A DNA stretch of 39,205 nucleotides from Streptomyces pyxinicus. GTDB lineage: Bacteria; Actinomycetota; Actinomycetes; Streptomycetales; Streptomycetaceae. Shown here in pieces: positions 31,452 through 39,097 of this stretch; within the stretch, counting starts at the first letter, position 1, and every line of letters begins with the position of its first letter. The stretch spans positions 1 through 39,205 of the forward strand of contig NZ_JANUGP010000048.1 of NCBI RefSeq assembly GCF_024753135.1. Reading direction: 5' to 3'. The notes below the pieces were generated by a model. That model did not search any database, had not been told where the DNA came from, and saw only the letters and a list, made by a program, of their open reading frames with translations. Position numbers and translations under genes: made by a program.

Positions 31452-32936
31452 CTACTCCACTCGCCGCAGCGCGTCCGCCGGGCGGAGCCGGGACGCCCGC
31501 CAGCCGCCGAACGCGCCCGCGATCAGGCCGCCCGCCACCGCGAGGCCCACCGCCAGGGTGATCGTCGTGACGCTGACCGGGGCCGTGAGGGCCACCTCCA
31601 GGGTCTTGGCCGCCTGCCGGCCGGCGCCACCCCCGCCACCGAAGCCGCCGCCACCGCCGGGGCCGCCGCCGAAGCCGCCACCACCGCCGCCACCGCCCGC
31701 GCTGGAGCCCAACTGGGCTTCCAGGGAGGGGCTGATGGCCGTCACGACGTACGCTCCCGCCAGGCCCAGGGCGATACCGAGGGCGCCGCCGACCAGGCCG
31801 TTGACGAAGGCCTCACCGACCACCTGCCGGGTGACCCGGCCCGAGCGCCAGCCCAGCGCCTTCAGGGTGCCGAACTCGCGGACCCGGCGGGAGACGGCCG
31901 AGGAGGTGAGCAGGCCGGCCACCAGGAACGCGGCCACCAGCACCGCGATGGACAGCCACTTGCCGACCTTGGTGGCCAGGGAGGAGGCGGTGGACAGCGA
32001 GCCGGAGACCGTCTTGGCGAGGTCGGAGGAGGTGGTGACCGTCGTACCGGAGACGTTCTTCTGGATGACGCTCTTGACGGTGTCGATCTTCTGGGAGTCG
32101 GTCGCCTTGACGTAGATCGTGGTGACCTTGTTCTTCTCGCCGGCGAGCGTCTGCGCCTGCTTCAGCGGGATGTACAGGTTGGCCGACGAGTCGCCGCTGT
32201 TCGCGGTGGCGATGCCGATCACCTGGTACTTGGTGCCCTTGACGGTGACGGTCGAGCCGACCTTGTACTTCTTCTCCTTGGCGTACGCCGAGTCGACGAC
32301 GGCCACCTTGGCGTTCGTCTCGGTGGTCTTGAAGCCGCGGCCGCTGGTGATCTTCGAGGAGGTCAGCGGGCCGAGGCCGGTCTTGGTGACGTCCGTGCCG
32401 AAGACGCTGTACTGGTTGATGTCGAAGTTGGCGCCGCCGCCCTTGACCTCGCCCTGCGGCGCGCCGCTGCCCCCGCCGCGCTGGAACCCGCCCCCGCCGC
32501 CGTTGCCGTTCTGCTGGAACTGGCCGCGGGTGAACTGGCCACTGACCTTGACGACGTTCAGGCTCAGCCCGCCGACCGCGCTCGACACGCCCTGCTGGCC
32601 GGCGACCTTGGTGACCGTCGAGGAGCCCAGGGTGGTGAAGCCCTGCACCATGACGCGGTCACTGCTCTGCTTGGAGTCGTCGCCGCTGCCCTTGGCGTCG
32701 AACTTGAAGTTGGGCCGCTGGGCGGCACCGGTGGAGGCCGACGCCGCCTTGGTGACCGTCATGTCCGTGCCGAGCCCGTACAGCGACTGCAGGACCTTGT
32801 CCTGGGCCTTCCCCATGCCGTTGGACACGGAGTTGACCACGATGACCAGCGCGATGCCCAGCGCCAGTCCGGAGGCGACGACGAGGGCCGCTTTTCTGCG
32901 GCGGCGCAGTTCGCGCCTCAGGTAGGTGAAGAACAT
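31452..32936 (-). CDS. MacB/FtsX-type ABC transporter permease
   Basis: A 494-residue permease. An N-terminal helix (about 17-40) follows YLRRELRRRRKAALV. A large extracytoplasmic domain (about 45-290) includes a Gly-rich stretch near 130-150. Three C-terminal FtsX helices contain SAVSRRVREFGTLKALGWR and GEAFVNGLVGGALGIALGLAG. A second, longer poly-Gly loop lies between the last two helices (about 410-440). The architecture is that of MacB. No Shine-Dalgarno precedes ATG 32936; instead TAACTT ends 6 nt before it, so the mRNA may be leaderless. Direct repeats upstream suggest control by an OmpR-type response regulator. It forms an operon with the ATPase. Confidence 0.92.
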   Translation of the reverse strand: MFFTYLRRELRRRRKAALVVASGLALGIALVIVVNSVSNGMGKAQDKVLQSLYGLGTDMTVTKAASASTGAAQRPNFKFDAKGSGDDSKQSSDRVMVQGFTTLGSSTVTKVAGQQGVSSAVGGLSLNVVKVSGQFTRGQFQQNGNGGGGGFQRGGGSGAPQGEVKGGGANFDINQYSVFGTDVTKTGLGPLTSSKITSGRGFKTTETNAKVAVVDSAYAKEKKYKVGSTVTVKGTKYQVIGIATANSGDSSANLYIPLKQAQTLAGEKNKVTTIYVKATDSQKIDTVKSVIQKNVSGTTVTTSSDLAKTVSGSLSTASSLATKVGKWLSIAVLVAAFLVAGLLTSSAVSRRVREFGTLKALGWRSGRVTRQVVGEAFVNGLVGGALGIALGLAGAYVVTAISPSLEAQLGSSAGGGGGGGGFGGGPGGGGGFGGGGGAGRQAAKTLEVALTAPVSVTTITLAVGLAVAGGLIAGAFGGWRASRLRPADALRRVE

Positions 32937-32942
32937 GCTCGA

Positions 32943-32948
32943 AAGTTA
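32943..32948 (-). promoter_or_regulatory. -10 element TAACTT, leaderless permease start
   Basis: On the minus strand TAACTT is followed by exactly 6 nt and then ATG 32936. No ribosome site is present. Confidence 0.6.
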
Positions 32949-32969
32949 GGGACGGACCGTGATGACTCG

Positions 32970-32985
32970 CTAAGTCCGACCTAAG
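32970..32985. promoter_or_regulatory. 11-bp-spaced CTTAG direct repeats upstream of the ABC operon
   Basis: CTAAG at 32970-32974 and 32981-32985 (CTTAG on the coding strand) have an 11-bp period, one helical turn, centred about 30 bp upstream of the -10. This is the usual spacing for paired OmpR/PhoB-type response-regulator half-sites replacing a -35. Confidence 0.5.
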
Positions 32986-33038
32986 AGCCGCATGAGAAGG
33001 GCCGCCCGGCGGTTTACGGTCCGCCGGTCCTGGAAACA

Positions 33039-33068
33039 CCGGTGCCGCCCTCGGAGGGGCGGCACCGG
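33039..33068 (-). terminator. Perfect 12-bp hairpin after the L,D-transpeptidase gene
   Basis: CCGGTGCCGCCC and its exact complement enclose TCGGAG, 17 bp past the stop codon. Confidence 0.75.
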
Positions 33069-33085
33069 GACGTCGTGGGGCGGGA

Positions 33086-34333
33086 TCAGGCGGCCGAGCC
33101 GGCCTTCCACTGCGCCCAGTTCATGTTCCAGCCGTTGAGGCCGTTGTCCGGGGAGACGGTCTTGTCGCCGGTGTGCTGGACGACGACCACGTCACCGATG
33201 AGGGAGTGGTTGTAGACCCACGCGGCCGGTGTGTTCGGGTCGTTGGCACCCTTGGTGTCGGACAGACCCACGCAGCCGTGGCTGGTGTTGGCGTTGCCGA
33301 AGAGGGACTTCGCGCCCCAGTAGTTGCCGTGCAGGAAGGTGCCGGAGCCGGTGAGGCGGATGGCGTGCGGCACGTCCTTGATGTCGTACTCGCCCTTGCC
33401 GTCGTCGTCGGTGAAGCCGACGGTGGCGCCGTTCATCCGGGTCTGCTTGAACTTCTCGGACATCACCATGACGCCCTCGTACGTCTTGTTCTCCGGGGAG
33501 CCGGCGGAGATCGGCAGGGTCTTGACGACCTTGCCGTCCTGCGTGACCTTCATCTGCTTGGTCTGCGCGTCGACGTAGGAGACCTGGTTGCGGCCGATGT
33601 GGAAGGTGACCGTCTTCTGCTGGACGCCGTAGACGCCCTTCGCGCCCTCGACACCGTCGAGCGACAGCTTCAGCGTGACGGTGGAGTTCTCCTTCCAGTA
33701 CGTCTCCGGCCGGAAGTCGATGCGGTTGGCGCCGAACCAGTGGCCGACGACCTCCTGGCCGCTGCTGGAGGTGACCGATATGCCCTTCTGGACGGCGGCC
33801 TTGTTCGCTATCGCCTTGTCGAAGTTGATCGACACCGGCATGCCCACGCCGACGGTGGTCCCGTTGTCCGGCGTGAAGTTGCCTATGAAGCTGTTGGCCG
33901 GGGAGACCGTGGTGAAGGACGCGTTCTCGTGGGCGACGCGGCCCGCGGAGTCCTTGGCCTCGGCGGCGACCTTGTAGGTGGTCGAGCGGTCCAGCTGGAC
34001 GCTGGGCTTCCAACTCGTCCTGTCGGCGGAGAGCGCGCCGGTCACGGCCTTGCCGTCGCCGGTGGTCATGGACACGTTGGTGAGGGTGCCCTTGGCAACC
34101 TTGACCGCGGCCGAGTTGTTGATGGAGGCGTTGTCCGTGCCGTCCTTCGGCGTGATCGCGATCTGCGCCTCGGAGGACTTCTTGGCCGCCGCCTCGTCGG
34201 CCTTGGCCTGCGAGGTGTCACCGCCGTCGGCCGCCTTGGCGTCACCGCCGCCGGAACAGCCCGTGAGCACGAGCACACTACCGAGCAGTGCGGACGCGAC
34301 CGTCAGGCCCTTGCGCCGCTTACTGTCCGTCAT
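33086..34333 (-). CDS. L,D-transpeptidase lipoprotein (YkuD domain)
   Basis: A 415-residue cell-wall crosslinking enzyme. The lipobox VLTGC places a lipidated Cys at residue 26. An Asp/Ala/Lys-rich linker follows, then two Ig-like domains (about 55-265), the second with SFIGNFTPDNGTTVGVGMPVSINF, then the YkuD catalytic domain (about 268-395) with the motif SHGCVGLS holding the nucleophilic Cys and the preceding HGNYWG. A conserved C-terminal tail, GWNMNWAQWKAG, ends the protein. It makes 3-3 peptidoglycan crosslinks. ATG 34333 or GTG 34336 is served by GGAG; an upstream in-frame extension lacks support. Confidence 0.94.
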   Translation of the reverse strand: MTDSKRRKGLTVASALLGSVLVLTGCSGGGDAKAADGGDTSQAKADEAAAKKSSEAQIAITPKDGTDNASINNSAAVKVAKGTLTNVSMTTGDGKAVTGALSADRTSWKPSVQLDRSTTYKVAAEAKDSAGRVAHENASFTTVSPANSFIGNFTPDNGTTVGVGMPVSINFDKAIANKAAVQKGISVTSSSGQEVVGHWFGANRIDFRPETYWKENSTVTLKLSLDGVEGAKGVYGVQQKTVTFHIGRNQVSYVDAQTKQMKVTQDGKVVKTLPISAGSPENKTYEGVMVMSEKFKQTRMNGATVGFTDDDGKGEYDIKDVPHAIRLTGSGTFLHGNYWGAKSLFGNANTSHGCVGLSDTKGANDPNTPAAWVYNHSLIGDVVVVQHTGDKTVSPDNGLNGWNMNWAQWKAGSAA

Positions 34334-34506
34334 CACACGCTTCTCCATCGTTGCCGAAATCGCGAAACCCCGTGAGTTTTTGTTCAGAATCCTCAACGCT
34401 ACGGACGATTCGTCCCTTTTCACATAGCTCGCAGGTGTGGGTAACGCCACGTCCGCCCGAGGCGGGGTGGTGCGCGAGCCGTCCGTACGCCCCCCTGAGA
34501 CGACGA

Positions 34507-34536
34507 GACCCCGGACGGCGGTCGCCGTCCGGGGTC
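34507..34536 (-). terminator. Perfect 13-bp hairpin after the acidic-protein gene
   Basis: GACCCCGGACGGC and its exact complement enclose GGTC, 18 bp past the stop at 34555. Confidence 0.75.
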
Positions 34537-34554
34537 GTGGGTGCCCCGGGACGC

Positions 34555-34899
34555 TCAGCCGATGCCGTCCTCTTCCTCGTCGTCGCCCCCATCATCCTCG
34601 TCCAGGTCCCACTCCGGCGAATCAGGGTCGTACTCGATCTCCTCGCTGGACCAGGACGCCTGCTGGAGCTCCACCCCGGGGACCTCGCTGACCAGGTCGA
34701 ACGGATCCACGAGGTAGGCGAGGGCCTCCGCGGTGTCTTCCGTCACAGCGGTCTCGGCCGGGCCGCGCTCGTGCTCCGGCAGGTCCGGGTCCGCGGCGAG
34801 CCGGCGCAGCGCCGCCTTGGTCACCTCGTCCTCGTCCCGCACCTCCAGCACCAGCTCCACCCGAAGCCGTACAAAACGTGATGTCTCTTCATCGCTCAT
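34555..34899 (-). CDS. Small acidic conserved hypothetical protein
   Basis: A 114-residue soluble protein, very acidic at its C-terminus (DEDDGGDDEEEDG). The N-terminal half begins RFVRLRVELVLEVRDEDEVTKAALRRLA, a strand-helix pattern. No known domain or catalytic motif is recognised. ATG 34899 has no Shine-Dalgarno; TACGCT ends 6 nt before it, suggesting a leaderless mRNA. It is divergent from the small LAXTG protein gene with direct CCCGTGAC repeats between them. A strong hairpin ends its transcript. Function unknown. Confidence 0.8.
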   Translation of the reverse strand: MSDEETSRFVRLRVELVLEVRDEDEVTKAALRRLAADPDLPEHERGPAETAVTEDTAEALAYLVDPFDLVSEVPGVELQQASWSSEEIEYDPDSPEWDLDEDDGGDDEEEDGIG

Positions 34900-34905
34900 G
34901 CGGGG

Positions 34906-34911
34906 AGCGTA
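34906..34911 (-). promoter_or_regulatory. -10 element TACGCT, leaderless acidic-protein gene
   Basis: TACGCT on the minus strand is followed by CCCCGC and ATG 34899. The -35 region has no good match. Confidence 0.6.
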
Positions 34912-34923
34912 CGACTGAAACCT

Positions 34924-34942
34924 CCCGTGACTTTCCCGTGAC
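34924..34942. promoter_or_regulatory. CCCGTGAC direct repeats, 11-bp period
   Basis: CCCGTGAC at 34924-34931 and 34935-34942. Read on the minus strand, each unit is GTCACGGG, loosely like the GTTCAC core of PhoP direct-repeat units. They lie between the divergent acidic-protein and LAXTG genes. Confidence 0.4.
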
Positions 34943-35008
34943 CCGCGACTTTCACTAACATCGCCTCACCCGGCCAATTCGCCAGCGCTACAAGGGGATC
35001 GATATTCC

Positions 35009-35374
35009 GTGTCATCCGCTCGCCGTCCGCTGCTGACCGCCACCGCCGCGGGCACCCTGCTCTGCGCGCTGTGGTTCGTCCCGTCCGCGAAGGCCTCGCA
35101 GGACGCCCCGGCGAGAGAGACGACGGCGACGTCCACCGCGCCGTTCTCCACCACCCACGTCACCCAGCAGGCCAGGGCCGTCTCGGCGGTCGCGGACGAG
35201 AGCGCCGAGAGTGCCGCGAGCGCCGAGACAGCCGCGGAGTCCGCCGCCGACGCCGAACTCGCCGACACCGGAAGCCCGGACACCACGCCGTACGTCGTGG
35301 GCGGCAGCCTCTTCCTGGCCGTCGGCGCCGGTTTCGTGGTGTATTCGGTGCGCCGCGAGCGCCTGGGCTTTTAA
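35009..35374 (+). CDS. Small LAXTG-anchored cell-wall protein
   Basis: A 121-residue exported protein. The signal peptide runs to about residue 29 (LLCALWFVPSAKA). A Ser/Ala/Glu-rich low-complexity middle follows (SAESAASAETAAESAADAE), then the sorting signal LADTG, a hydrophobic helix (PYVVGGSLFLAVGAGFVVYSV) and a basic tail RRERLGF. The LAXTG motif marks a class E sortase substrate. Function unknown; the mature part is only about 60 residues. The start is GTG 35009 with AGGGG about 11 nt upstream. TAACAT near 34954 may be its -10. A lipoprotein gene starts 41 bp after the stop but has its own promoter. Confidence 0.85.
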   Translation: MSSARRPLLTATAAGTLLCALWFVPSAKASQDAPARETTATSTAPFSTTHVTQQARAVSAVADESAESAASAETAAESAADAELADTGSPDTTPYVVGGSLFLAVGAGFVVYSVRRERLGF

Positions 35375-35379
35375 ATTTC

Positions 35380-35409
35380 TTGACGGTCCTTTGACAGGGA
35401 ACACATAGT
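35380..35409 (+). promoter_or_regulatory. Promoter TTGACG-18-CATAGT, leaderless lipoprotein gene
   Basis: -35 TTGACG at 35380-35385, an 18-bp spacer and -10 CATAGT at 35404-35409, followed by exactly 6 nt and ATG 35416. A second TTGACA at 35391-35396 is too close to serve this -10. Confidence 0.65.
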
Positions 35410-35415
35410 GCGCCC

Positions 35416-36204
35416 ATGAAGAGATCATCGGGCGTGCGGCTGTGCGCCACCGCCGCCGTGAGCGCGCTGTCGTTCGCCCTTGTCACGGGCTGTTCCTCCG
35501 ACGGGGGGTCGAAGGACTCCGACGGCGGCCGGGGGACGGACGGCAAGCCGGCCGCGAAGGCGCTCGGCACCGCCGAGCTGAAGCGGCTGATCATCGCCAA
35601 GGGCGACGTGCCCGGCTTCGACGTCGGCCCGGTGCCCGCCGCCCGGGCCGAGCCGTTCACGACCGACAGCGCCGAGTGCCGGCCGCTGACCCGGGTGCTG
35701 TCCGGGCTCCCGCCGGTGGACGCCGCCGCGCAGACGGACCGCACGGCCACCGAGAAGCGGCCCAAGGCCCCCAAGGACAAGGCCACTTCGCCGCAGGACA
35801 TGGCCGACGGCGATGTCGAGAAGGCGATGAACAAGTCCCTGGACGCGGACGTCACCACGGTGAACCTGTCCTCGTACGACGGGGACGGCGCGGCCAAGGC
35901 CCTGGCGGCCGTCGGCGCGGCGGTCAAGGCGTGCGCGGGCGGCTTCACCGGCAAGCAGGCGGGCGCCACGGCGAAGGTCGCGCGGGTGACCGAGGCGAAG
36001 AGCACGGCCGTGGGTGACGAGTCGGTGGCGTTCGGCCTGGTCATCGACGACGACGGCGAGAAGGGGACGGTCTACGGCGAGGTCGTCCGGCAGGGGAACA
36101 CCGTGGCCTCGTACTACACGATCAACCTCGGCGCGATGATGGCCAAGAAGGAGTACGCGGTCTCGGCCGCCGTGCTCAAGGCCCAGGCGGCCAAGCTGAA
36201 GTGA
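35416..36204 (+). CDS. Conserved lipoprotein of unknown function
   Basis: A 262-residue lipoprotein. The signal peptide ends in the lipobox LVTGC (Cys26), followed by a Ser/Gly/Asp-rich linker. The body begins LGTAELKRLIIAKGDVPGFDV and carries VNLSSYDGDGAAKALAAVGAAVKAC, with two further Cys (in SAECRPL and VKACAGG) that may form a disulfide. The size and pattern are those of actinobacterial lipoproteins without assigned function. ATG 35416 lacks a ribosome site; the promoter is placed for a leaderless transcript. A terminator follows. Confidence 0.85.
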   Translation: MKRSSGVRLCATAAVSALSFALVTGCSSDGGSKDSDGGRGTDGKPAAKALGTAELKRLIIAKGDVPGFDVGPVPAARAEPFTTDSAECRPLTRVLSGLPPVDAAAQTDRTATEKRPKAPKDKATSPQDMADGDVEKAMNKSLDADVTTVNLSSYDGDGAAKALAAVGAAVKACAGGFTGKQAGATAKVARVTEAKSTAVGDESVAFGLVIDDDGEKGTVYGEVVRQGNTVASYYTINLGAMMAKKEYAVSAAVLKAQAAKLK

Positions 36205-36219
36205 CGTGACGACAGCGCG

Positions 36220-36246
36220 GGGGCCCGGTCACGCCGACCGGGCCCC
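36220..36246 (+). terminator. Terminator between the lipoprotein gene and hutH
   Basis: GGGGCCCGGTC and its perfect complement enclose ACGCC and are followed by TGGCTTTTCC. It lies between convergent genes. Confidence 0.8.
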
Positions 36247-36276
36247 TGGCTTTTCCTGCCTATTGGCCTTCTCTGC

Positions 36277-37851
36277 TCAGCGGAGCGGGCCGGTGACCGT
36301 CTCGGCGGCCTTGACCAGCGCGCCCTCGCGCACGAAGGCGTCGGCGGCGGCCAGGTCGGGCGCCAGGAAGCGGTCCGGTCCCGGGCCCCGCACGCCGGCG
36401 GCGCGGGCGGCCTCGATGACGGCCCGCGAGGCGGGGGCCGCGGTCAGGCCCTCGCGCAGCTCGACGGCGCGGGTGGCCGCGTACAGCTCGACGGCGATGA
36501 TCCGGGTGAGGTTGTCCACGGCGGTGCGCAGCTTGCGCGCGGCCGACCAGCCCATGGAGACGTGGTCCTCCTGCATCGCGGAGGACGGGATGGAGTCCGC
36601 CGAGGCCGGTACGGCCAGCCGCTTCAGCTCGCTGACCAGCGCGGCCTGGGTGTACTGGGCGATCATCAGCCCGGAGTCCACGCCGGCGTCGTCGGCGAGG
36701 AACGGCGGCAGGCCGTGGCTGCGGTTCTTGTCGAGCAGCCGGTCGGTGCGGCGCTCGGCGATGGAGCCGAGGTCGGCGGCGGCGATGGCGAGGAAGTCGA
36801 GCACGTAGGCGACGGGGGCGCCGTGGAAGTTGCCGTTGGACTCCACGCGCCCTTCCCCGGAGCCGAAAGCCTGGGAGGTGCCCCCGGACAGCACCACCGG
36901 GTTGTCCACGGCTGCGGCCAGTTCGCGCTCGGCGACCGTGCGGGCGTGGGCGAGGGTGTCCCGGCCGGCGCCGGCGACCTGCGGGGCGCAGCGCACCGAG
37001 TAGGCGTCCTGGACGCGGGGCGCGTCGTCCTGGTGGTGTCCGGTGAGCTGGGAGCCCTGGAGCACGGCGAGCATGTTGGCCGCGGCGGCGCCCTGGCCCG
37101 GGTGTGGGCGGATGGCGTGCAGCTCGGGCGCGAGGACCTTGTCGGTGCCGAGCAGCGCCTCCAGGCTGAGGGCGGCGGTGATGTCGGCCGACTTGTAGAG
37201 GGTGTCGAGGTCGGCGAGGGCCATGACCAGCATGCCGAGCATGCCGTCGGTGCCGTTGAGCAGGGCGAGGCCCTCCTTCTCGCGCAGCTCGACCGGGGTG
37301 ATCCCGTGCTCGGCGAGCAGCTCGCCGGCCGGCCGGACGACGCCGTCGGGGCCCTCGGCGTCGCCCTCGCCCATCAGGGTCAGGGCGCAGTGGGACAGCG
37401 GGGCGAGGTCGCCGGAGCAGCCGAGGGAGCCGTACTCGTGCACGACCGGGGTGATGCCGGCGTTCAGCACGTCGGCCATGGTCTGCGCGACCTCGGGGCG
37501 GACGCCGGTGTGCCCGGAGCAGACGGTCTTGAGCCGCAGGAACATCAGCGCCCGGACGACCTCCCGCTCGACGCGCGGGCCCATGCCGGCGGCGTGCGAG
37601 CGGACGATGTTGCGCTGTAGCTGGGCGCGCAGCTCGGGGCTGATGTGCCGGGTCGCCAGCGCGCCGAAGCCGGTGGAGACGCCGTAGACCGGGTCGGGCT
37701 TGGCCGCCAGCGCGTCCACGATCTCCCGGGCGGCCACGAGGGCCGCCACCGCCTGTGCCGACAGCTCGATGCGGGCACCGCCGCGCGCCACGGCGAGAAC
37801 GTCGGACGCCGTGACACCGGACGTCCCCACCACCACAGTGTGCATATCCAT
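36277..37851 (-). CDS. hutH: Histidine ammonia-lyase
   Basis: A 524-residue enzyme that converts L-histidine to urocanate and ammonia, the first step of histidine use. The MIO-forming triad is Cys145-Ser146-Gly147 in GSLGCSGDLAPL, Cys replacing the usual Ala as in known Streptomyces HutH. Tyr56 in PVYGVSTGFG and the QDAYSVRCAPQ segment are also present. Residues about 322-334 (SGGTSQAFGSGEG) form a short insertion absent from the Streptomyces homologues I remember and account for the slightly greater length. The start is ATG 37851, the MDMHTVVVGTSG form; the promoter fits a leaderless mRNA. No other hut gene is in the window. A GGDEF gene is directly upstream, the order I recall from S. coelicolor. 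Confidence 0.97.
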   Translation of the reverse strand: MDMHTVVVGTSGVTASDVLAVARGGARIELSAQAVAALVAAREIVDALAAKPDPVYGVSTGFGALATRHISPELRAQLQRNIVRSHAAGMGPRVEREVVRALMFLRLKTVCSGHTGVRPEVAQTMADVLNAGITPVVHEYGSLGCSGDLAPLSHCALTLMGEGDAEGPDGVVRPAGELLAEHGITPVELREKEGLALLNGTDGMLGMLVMALADLDTLYKSADITAALSLEALLGTDKVLAPELHAIRPHPGQGAAAANMLAVLQGSQLTGHHQDDAPRVQDAYSVRCAPQVAGAGRDTLAHARTVAERELAAAVDNPVVLSGGTSQAFGSGEGRVESNGNFHGAPVAYVLDFLAIAAADLGSIAERRTDRLLDKNRSHGLPPFLADDAGVDSGLMIAQYTQAALVSELKRLAVPASADSIPSSAMQEDHVSMGWSAARKLRTAVDNLTRIIAVELYAATRAVELREGLTAAPASRAVIEAARAAGVRGPGPDRFLAPDLAAADAFVREGALVKAAETVTGPLR

Positions 37852-37858
37852 ATTCAGG

Positions 37859-37887
37859 AGCGTACGCATTGAATGCTCCGCTGTCAC
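37859..37887 (-). promoter_or_regulatory. hutH promoter GTGACA-17-TACGCT
   Basis: On the minus strand, -35 GTGACA (37882-37887), a 17-bp spacer and -10 TACGCT (37859-37864). The -10 ends 7 nt before ATG 37851, so the transcript is probably leaderless. Confidence 0.65.
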
Positions 37888-37933
37888 TAGTGGAGTACGG
37901 GGGTGACCCTTACCGTCCGGTGTGGGCTTCGCC

Positions 37934-39085
37934 TCACGGCCGGCGGCCCCGGAACCGGCGGCGCTCGGCGCGGGCGCGGGGCGGCTCAGGCGGCTGGTCG
38001 GCCAGTCGTACGACGGGATCGTCGGGCCCCTCGCGGCCCGCCACCACCGGCCGGTCGGCGCGCAGGGCCTTGGCCCGGTACTGGGCGGCGTCCGCCAGCC
38101 GGAACAGCCGCCGGGCGTCGCGCACCGGCCCGATCGGATCGTCGGTGGAGGCCACGCCGCACGCGACCCCCTCCCCCAGCTCCAGCCCGCCGGCCCGGCG
38201 GCACAGCTCCTCGGCGGCCCGCACCACGTCGTCGGCGGACGGGCCGACCGCCACCAGGCAGAACTCGTCGCCGCCGAGCCGGGCCACCAGGGTGCCGGGG
38301 ATCATCGCGCCGCACAGCGAGAGCACCGAGCCGAAACGTTCCAGCAGGCGGTCCCCCACGGCGTGCCCGAGGGTGTCGTTGACCCGCTTGAGCCCGTTGA
38401 GGTCGCACACCACCAGGCTGACGACGATCCCCTCGGCGCGGTGCTGCTCGACGGCCTCCTCCAGGCGGACGTCCACGGCGCGGCGGTTGGCGAGGCCGGT
38501 GAGGGCGTCGGTGAAGGCGAGCCGGCGGGCCTCCTCCAGCCGCTCCGTCTGTGCGAGACCGGCGGCGACGACGGCGGCCAGCACGGTGGCGAAGTCGGCG
38601 TCGGGGCGGCTGAACACGGGCCGCCCGATGGCCCGTGCCACGTACAGCTCGCCCCAGGCCCGGCCGTGCAGGACGACCGGCGCGACGACGCAGCAGCCGC
38701 GGCCCCTGCGGCGCAGGGCGGCGACGCGCTGGTGGAAGTAGCCGGGGGTGCCGGCGGCGGTGCCCTCGGCGGTCTCCACCCAGGCGTTGGGGCCGCCGCC
38801 GCCGGCCCAGCGCTCGTGCAGGAACTCGGTGATCTCCGGGAACTGGTGCACCGGGTAGGTCTCCTGCTCCGGGAACTCCTCCTCGTCCGGGGCACGGGTG
38901 CCGACGTTCACCAGGACCCGCAGCCGGCCCAGCTCCCGCTCCCACACCGACAGCGCGGCGAAGCTGCCGTCCAGCGCGTGGCAGGCACCGAGCGCGGCGG
39001 CCTGCCACGAGTCCCGCGGGGTGTGGGCCGCCGCCATGCCCTGCGCGAGCGCCACGACTGCTTCCAGCCGGTTGTCGTCACCCAT
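37934..39085 (-). CDS. GAF-GGDEF diguanylate cyclase
   Basis: A 383-residue protein. The N-terminal part (about 8-180) looks like a GAF sensor: AALSVWERELGRLRVLVNVG and GCCVVAPVVLHGRAWGELYVA. The GGDEF domain (about 190-355) has DALTGLANRRAVD, CDLNGLKRVNDTLGHAVGD and intact RLGGDEF with GGDEF at 271-275. No RxxD I-site precedes it. It probably makes c-di-GMP in response to a GAF ligand. The C-terminal tail is Arg/Pro-rich. ATG 39085 lacks a ribosome site; TAACCT ends 6 nt before it. It lies upstream of hutH on the same strand, but hutH has its own promoter. Confidence 0.92.
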   Translation of the reverse strand: MGDDNRLEAVVALAQGMAAAHTPRDSWQAAALGACHALDGSFAALSVWERELGRLRVLVNVGTRAPDEEEFPEQETYPVHQFPEITEFLHERWAGGGGPNAWVETAEGTAAGTPGYFHQRVAALRRRGRGCCVVAPVVLHGRAWGELYVARAIGRPVFSRPDADFATVLAAVVAAGLAQTERLEEARRLAFTDALTGLANRRAVDVRLEEAVEQHRAEGIVVSLVVCDLNGLKRVNDTLGHAVGDRLLERFGSVLSLCGAMIPGTLVARLGGDEFCLVAVGPSADDVVRAAEELCRRAGGLELGEGVACGVASTDDPIGPVRDARRLFRLADAAQYRAKALRADRPVVAGREGPDDPVVRLADQPPEPPRARAERRRFRGRRP

Positions 39086-39091
39086 TCGTCC

Positions 39092-39097
39092 AGGTTA
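39092..39097 (-). promoter_or_regulatory. -10 element TAACCT, leaderless GAF-GGDEF gene
   Basis: On the minus strand TAACCT is followed by GGACGA and ATG 39085. Confidence 0.55.
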
